Shown piece by piece: positions 61,637 to 64,000 of a stretch of DNA of 64,000 nt (its first letter is position 1; each line of letters starts with the position of its first letter). The translations under genes and the position numbers were made by a program. This DNA is from Enterococcus hirae ATCC 9790. Lineage in GTDB: Bacteria > Bacillota > Bacilli > Lactobacillales > Enterococcaceae. The notes under the pieces were generated by a model. It was not told where the DNA came from. It was given only the letters and a program-made list of their open reading frames with translations, and did no database searches. Location: the NCBI RefSeq assembly GCF_000271405.2, contig NC_018081.1, forward strand, positions 587,606 to 651,605, given 5' to 3'.

Positions 61637-63055
61637 CTATTCTTTTAAACTCTTTTCTACTTCGCTTCCCCAAGAATCATTTTTAAAACGATTGATGATC
61701 AAAGGAATGACAAACATAACGATTGCAATAACTGCTACCAATAATGCATCCGTCAAGGTAGATGTTCCTAAAGTGGATACAACTACTGCAATGATAGAGA
61801 AAATCAACATGCAGCTAACTACCCAAGCCATTCCATTTCCTTTTTTACCAATTCGATAAGGACGTTCTAAATCTGGATGGCTTTTTCTCATTTTGATCAA
61901 TGAAACAGCAATCAAAATATAGACGATACAATAAATAACAGTTGTAGCATTTGTTAATGTTAAGAATACAGCACTGACGTCATCCATTACGCCATAAAGT
62001 AAAGCGAATAATGAAATAACGATTGATTGAGTTAATACGACATTACGAGAAACACCATATTCATTTTCTTTATGGAATCCAAATTTAGGTGGTAAGAAAC
62101 CTTCACGTGCTACTTGGATTATCGTTTTAGATGGTCCAGTTACCCATGCAGATAATTGAAGTAACACACCGATAAACACCATAAAGCTGAAGATGTTCCC
62201 AATAATTGTTGGTAAGCCAAGGATTTGGCAATAAATCAAGATTGGTTGCGTAATGTTTGCTAATTCCATTTTTCCATTTGGTACAACATTGGCAACTAAC
62301 ATTGCATTGATCACGTTCAATAAAACAAGACCAATCAACGCAATAAAGACCCCTTTAGTGTAGTTTTTCGTTGCATCTTTTAAACGAGGCATGTAAACAG
62401 AACTCATTTCGATACCAACAAAAATAAATGTGATACCTGCAAGATATTTCAATGATTCACTATGTTGTAAATCTGGGAAAGCTTTTGACCAAGAAAAATC
62501 TCCTAAGTAACCATTAGATACTAGCCCCACTTTGAATGCGGCGAATAAACCAAGGACAAACATGATAACCACTGGGATATACACACCTAACCAAACGCCG
62601 ATGTTCCCACCAACTTTGGCCATATCAAATTTCAAGTTCAAAATTGTAATGATCCAATAAATAACTAAAATACAACCTAATACAAATAAATGATTATTGC
62701 CTAATTCTACGTTCCCGAATGTATTTCCTAATAATGGACCTAATGTTGATGCAACCATAACCATCCCTGGGAACATTTGAACCCAAAGCAACCAGGCAAC
62801 AACAAATCCCCATTTACTTCCTAAGGCAGTTTTGACCCATAATTGTGGTCCACCTTCTTGTGGAAGCATCGTAGAAAGCTCACCAGAAACCATCGAAATA
62901 GGACCGGCAAAAAACAGTACGGCAAAAATTGAATAAAAAATCAATGTCCAACCAACGGCTGCTAAAGTCGGAATACTCCGAACTGTCGCACACAAAGCCA
63001 TCGTCAGACCGACAAAGGTCCCAAGACCCATTTTACTTACTTGTGATTTACTCAC
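61637..63055 (-). CDS. tyrP: Tyrosine/tyramine antiporter
   Basis: A 472-aa APC-family exchanger with 12 helices. It takes up tyrosine and exports tyramine, giving a proton-motive gain. The start MGLGTFVGLTMALCATVRSI with SGELSTMLPQEGGPQLWVK is typical of enterococcal TyrP. Two GTG codons are possible: the one at 63064 is only one base from AAGGAG; the one at 63055 (VSKSQVSKMG) is at ten bases and is preferred. It is downstream of tdcA but 510 bases away, more than the short gap I recall for E. faecalis. Confidence 0.9.
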   Translation of the reverse strand: MSKSQVSKMGLGTFVGLTMALCATVRSIPTLAAVGWTLIFYSIFAVLFFAGPISMVSGELSTMLPQEGGPQLWVKTALGSKWGFVVAWLLWVQMFPGMVMVASTLGPLLGNTFGNVELGNNHLFVLGCILVIYWIITILNLKFDMAKVGGNIGVWLGVYIPVVIMFVLGLFAAFKVGLVSNGYLGDFSWSKAFPDLQHSESLKYLAGITFIFVGIEMSSVYMPRLKDATKNYTKGVFIALIGLVLLNVINAMLVANVVPNGKMELANITQPILIYCQILGLPTIIGNIFSFMVFIGVLLQLSAWVTGPSKTIIQVAREGFLPPKFGFHKENEYGVSRNVVLTQSIVISLFALLYGVMDDVSAVFLTLTNATTVIYCIVYILIAVSLIKMRKSHPDLERPYRIGKKGNGMAWVVSCMLIFSIIAVVVSTLGTSTLTDALLVAVIAIVMFVIPLIINRFKNDSWGSEVEKSLKE

Positions 63056-63566
63056 TGTTGACACGCTCCTTGTTTTTTTGAATAAAAAACATTGTCTTCA
63101 AAGTAATCCCAAGTCGCAAGACAAAAGCCAAGAGGTTGTTCCCCACAACTTTTTTAGTATAAAAACGATGCTTAGTGACTGGATTTTATTAGTTATTATT
63201 TGCTAAAAAAGAAAAATCTGAAATAGTCTTGTGTTCCATTCGCTGTATTTGTATTGAAGCTTTTCGATCTTTCTCTTCATTCATACAAAATACCTAAAAG
63301 AGCGCAAGCTATTTCATTACAACCTCGGCTGTTTTGAACAGATTACTTGTATCGCTTCAAAGACAACCTGTAAAACAAAAAACACCTGAGCAGATAACAG
63401 AAGTGCTGAGCTCAGAAAAACCAGCAGAAGAATCTAAAAAATAACTTTTTGTATTTTAAAGATCCTTCAACTGTATTTTTCGATTGAGCTACCACCGTTT
63501 ATTCGGTTTTATAGCATACAATAAAAGTGACTTCTACTTCTTATACTCAGAATGTTTTTTATTTTA
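63056..63566. other. Enlarged tdcA-tyrP gap with a degenerate repeat copy
   Basis: About 510 bases. Positions about 63380-63510 contain a decayed relative of the dispersed repeat: a GAAGTGCTGAGCTCAG stretch, then ACCACCGTTTATTCGG followed by TTTTATAG, close to the family end ACACCGTTTATTCGTTTTTAG. Nearer tyrP is a small AAAGTTGT/ACAAC hairpin. No gene with a ribosome site is present. The insert may weaken or separate tyrP expression from tdcA. Confidence 0.5.
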
Positions 63567-64000
63567 TTATTTTTCTTCGCTTGCTAGTAATTGATTTGCG
63601 TAGATTTTTTCTAATTTTTCTTGAAGAGCTGCTTTGATTTTTCCAGCATATTCTTCGAAGTTTTCTGCTTTATTCATGTATGGTGTCATTACACTTGCAC
63701 GTAAAACAGTTACTTTTCCTGCACGGTTCCATTCTTCATCTGAGAAACCTAATTGGTTCACAAATTGTAATGGGCTGTTGCCATAATCTGGAATAGCAAA
63801 GTCAGTGTGTGATGTCAAGAATTCATTACCATAGATGCTACCTTTAACGTATGAAGAGTAGTCATAAACGTCATGATTCAATTTGTTCATTGCAACTAGA
63901 TCGTCGTTGCCTTTTTCTTTAAATACATAGTCAACCATATTGAAATCTGGGTAAGTTAATGGATGTACTTCGATTTCTTTATCGCCAACTTTAAATGATA
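63567..64000 (-). CDS. tdcA: Tyrosine decarboxylase, C-terminal part (continues beyond the window)
   Basis: The last 144 codons of a PLP-dependent tyrosine decarboxylase; the frame is open to the right edge (first complete codons read [20 protein letters not shown]). The C-terminal sequence [40 protein letters not shown] and [18 protein letters not shown] is characteristic of enterococcal TdcA. The enzyme converts tyrosine to tyramine and CO2, consuming a proton. The catalytic lysine and PLP site are outside the window. Confidence 0.95.
   Translation of the reverse strand, partial: SFKVGDKEIEVHPLTYPDFNMVDYVFKEKGNDDLVAMNKLNHDVYDYSSYVKGSIYGNEFLTSHTDFAIPDYGNSPLQFVNQLGFSDEEWNRAGKVTVLRASVMTPYMNKAENFEEYAGKIKAALQEKLEKIYANQLLASEEK

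Overview
The window comes from an Enterococcus chromosome. The 16S rRNA gene on the minus strand at the left end is of the E. faecium group. Its first variable region reads GTCGAACGC where E. faecium, E. hirae and E. durans, as I recall them, read GTCGTACGC; this fits E. mundtii best (inference from memory, moderate confidence). The low G+C content, AGGAGG-type ribosome binding sites, the tyrosine-decarboxylase cluster and the split maltose locus all agree with Enterococcus.

Layout. 0-2.1 kb: 16S rRNA with three tandem promoters. 2.2-7.2 kb: gene debris, a dispersed repeat, two Spx-type regulators, a UvrD-type helicase, a DUF1275 membrane protein and a small DUF2187-like protein. 7.3-10.2 kb: an agr/fsr-type peptide quorum-sensing locus (agrB, a 36-aa agrD missed by simple ORF calling, agrC, agrA), with agrA cut by an in-frame amber codon inside its DNA-binding domain. 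10.3-13.3 kb: zinc lipoprotein AdcA with an upstream Zur box, then an AI-2E-family permease. 13.5-14.35 kb: a decayed patch with a 38-aa holin-like toxin, a predicted antisense RNA (type I toxin-antitoxin) and an ssb remnant. 14.7-18.3 kb: a large secreted BspA-type repeat protein. 18.8-29.4 kb: phosphotrehalase, an FtsX-type ABC exporter, an isochorismatase-family protein, a frameshifted LacI regulator and a bifunctional peptidoglycan hydrolase. 29.7-43.6 kb: cell-envelope stress functions, namely a BceAB-type exporter with YxeA, an SPFH protein, a PadR/DUF1700/DUF4097 operon, an OmpR-type two-component system divergent from a MacB-like ABC protein, and an ECF sigma/anti-sigma pair. 43.6-51.1 kb: DUF1905 protein, a MerR-controlled QacA-type efflux pump with DUF4811 partner, padR-padC (phenolic acid decarboxylase), a large membrane protein and a frameshifted hypothetical gene. 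51.2-59.8 kb: the complete maltose locus, malT-mapP facing malP-pgmB-malM-malR. 59.9-64 kb: nhaC, tyrP and the 3' part of tdcA, the tyrosine decarboxylation (tyramine, acid-resistance) cluster.

How the parts work together. MalT imports maltose as maltose 6'-phosphate, MapP dephosphorylates it, MalP, MalM and PgmB pass the products to glycolysis, and MalR probably acts on near-palindromes found in both divergent promoters. Tyrosine is decarboxylated by TdcA and exchanged for tyramine by TyrP; NhaC handles Na+/H+.

Most notable. (1) The leader of nhaC carries two abutting 7-bp hairpins, a loop-to-downstream complementarity that would form a pseudoknot, and then an intrinsic terminator just before the start codon: a strong candidate for an unassigned riboswitch. 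(2) The agr locus has an unusual Cys-Cys peptide and an amber-interrupted response regulator. (3) The type I toxin locus has a predicted antisense RNA and 5'-3' self-pairing. (4) A modular 265-bp repeat occurs in two copies about 99% identical 30 kb apart, with diverged relatives elsewhere, including inside the tdc cluster. Three genes and one gene remnant look broken by loss of one base in a homopolymer, so some of these may be assembly errors.
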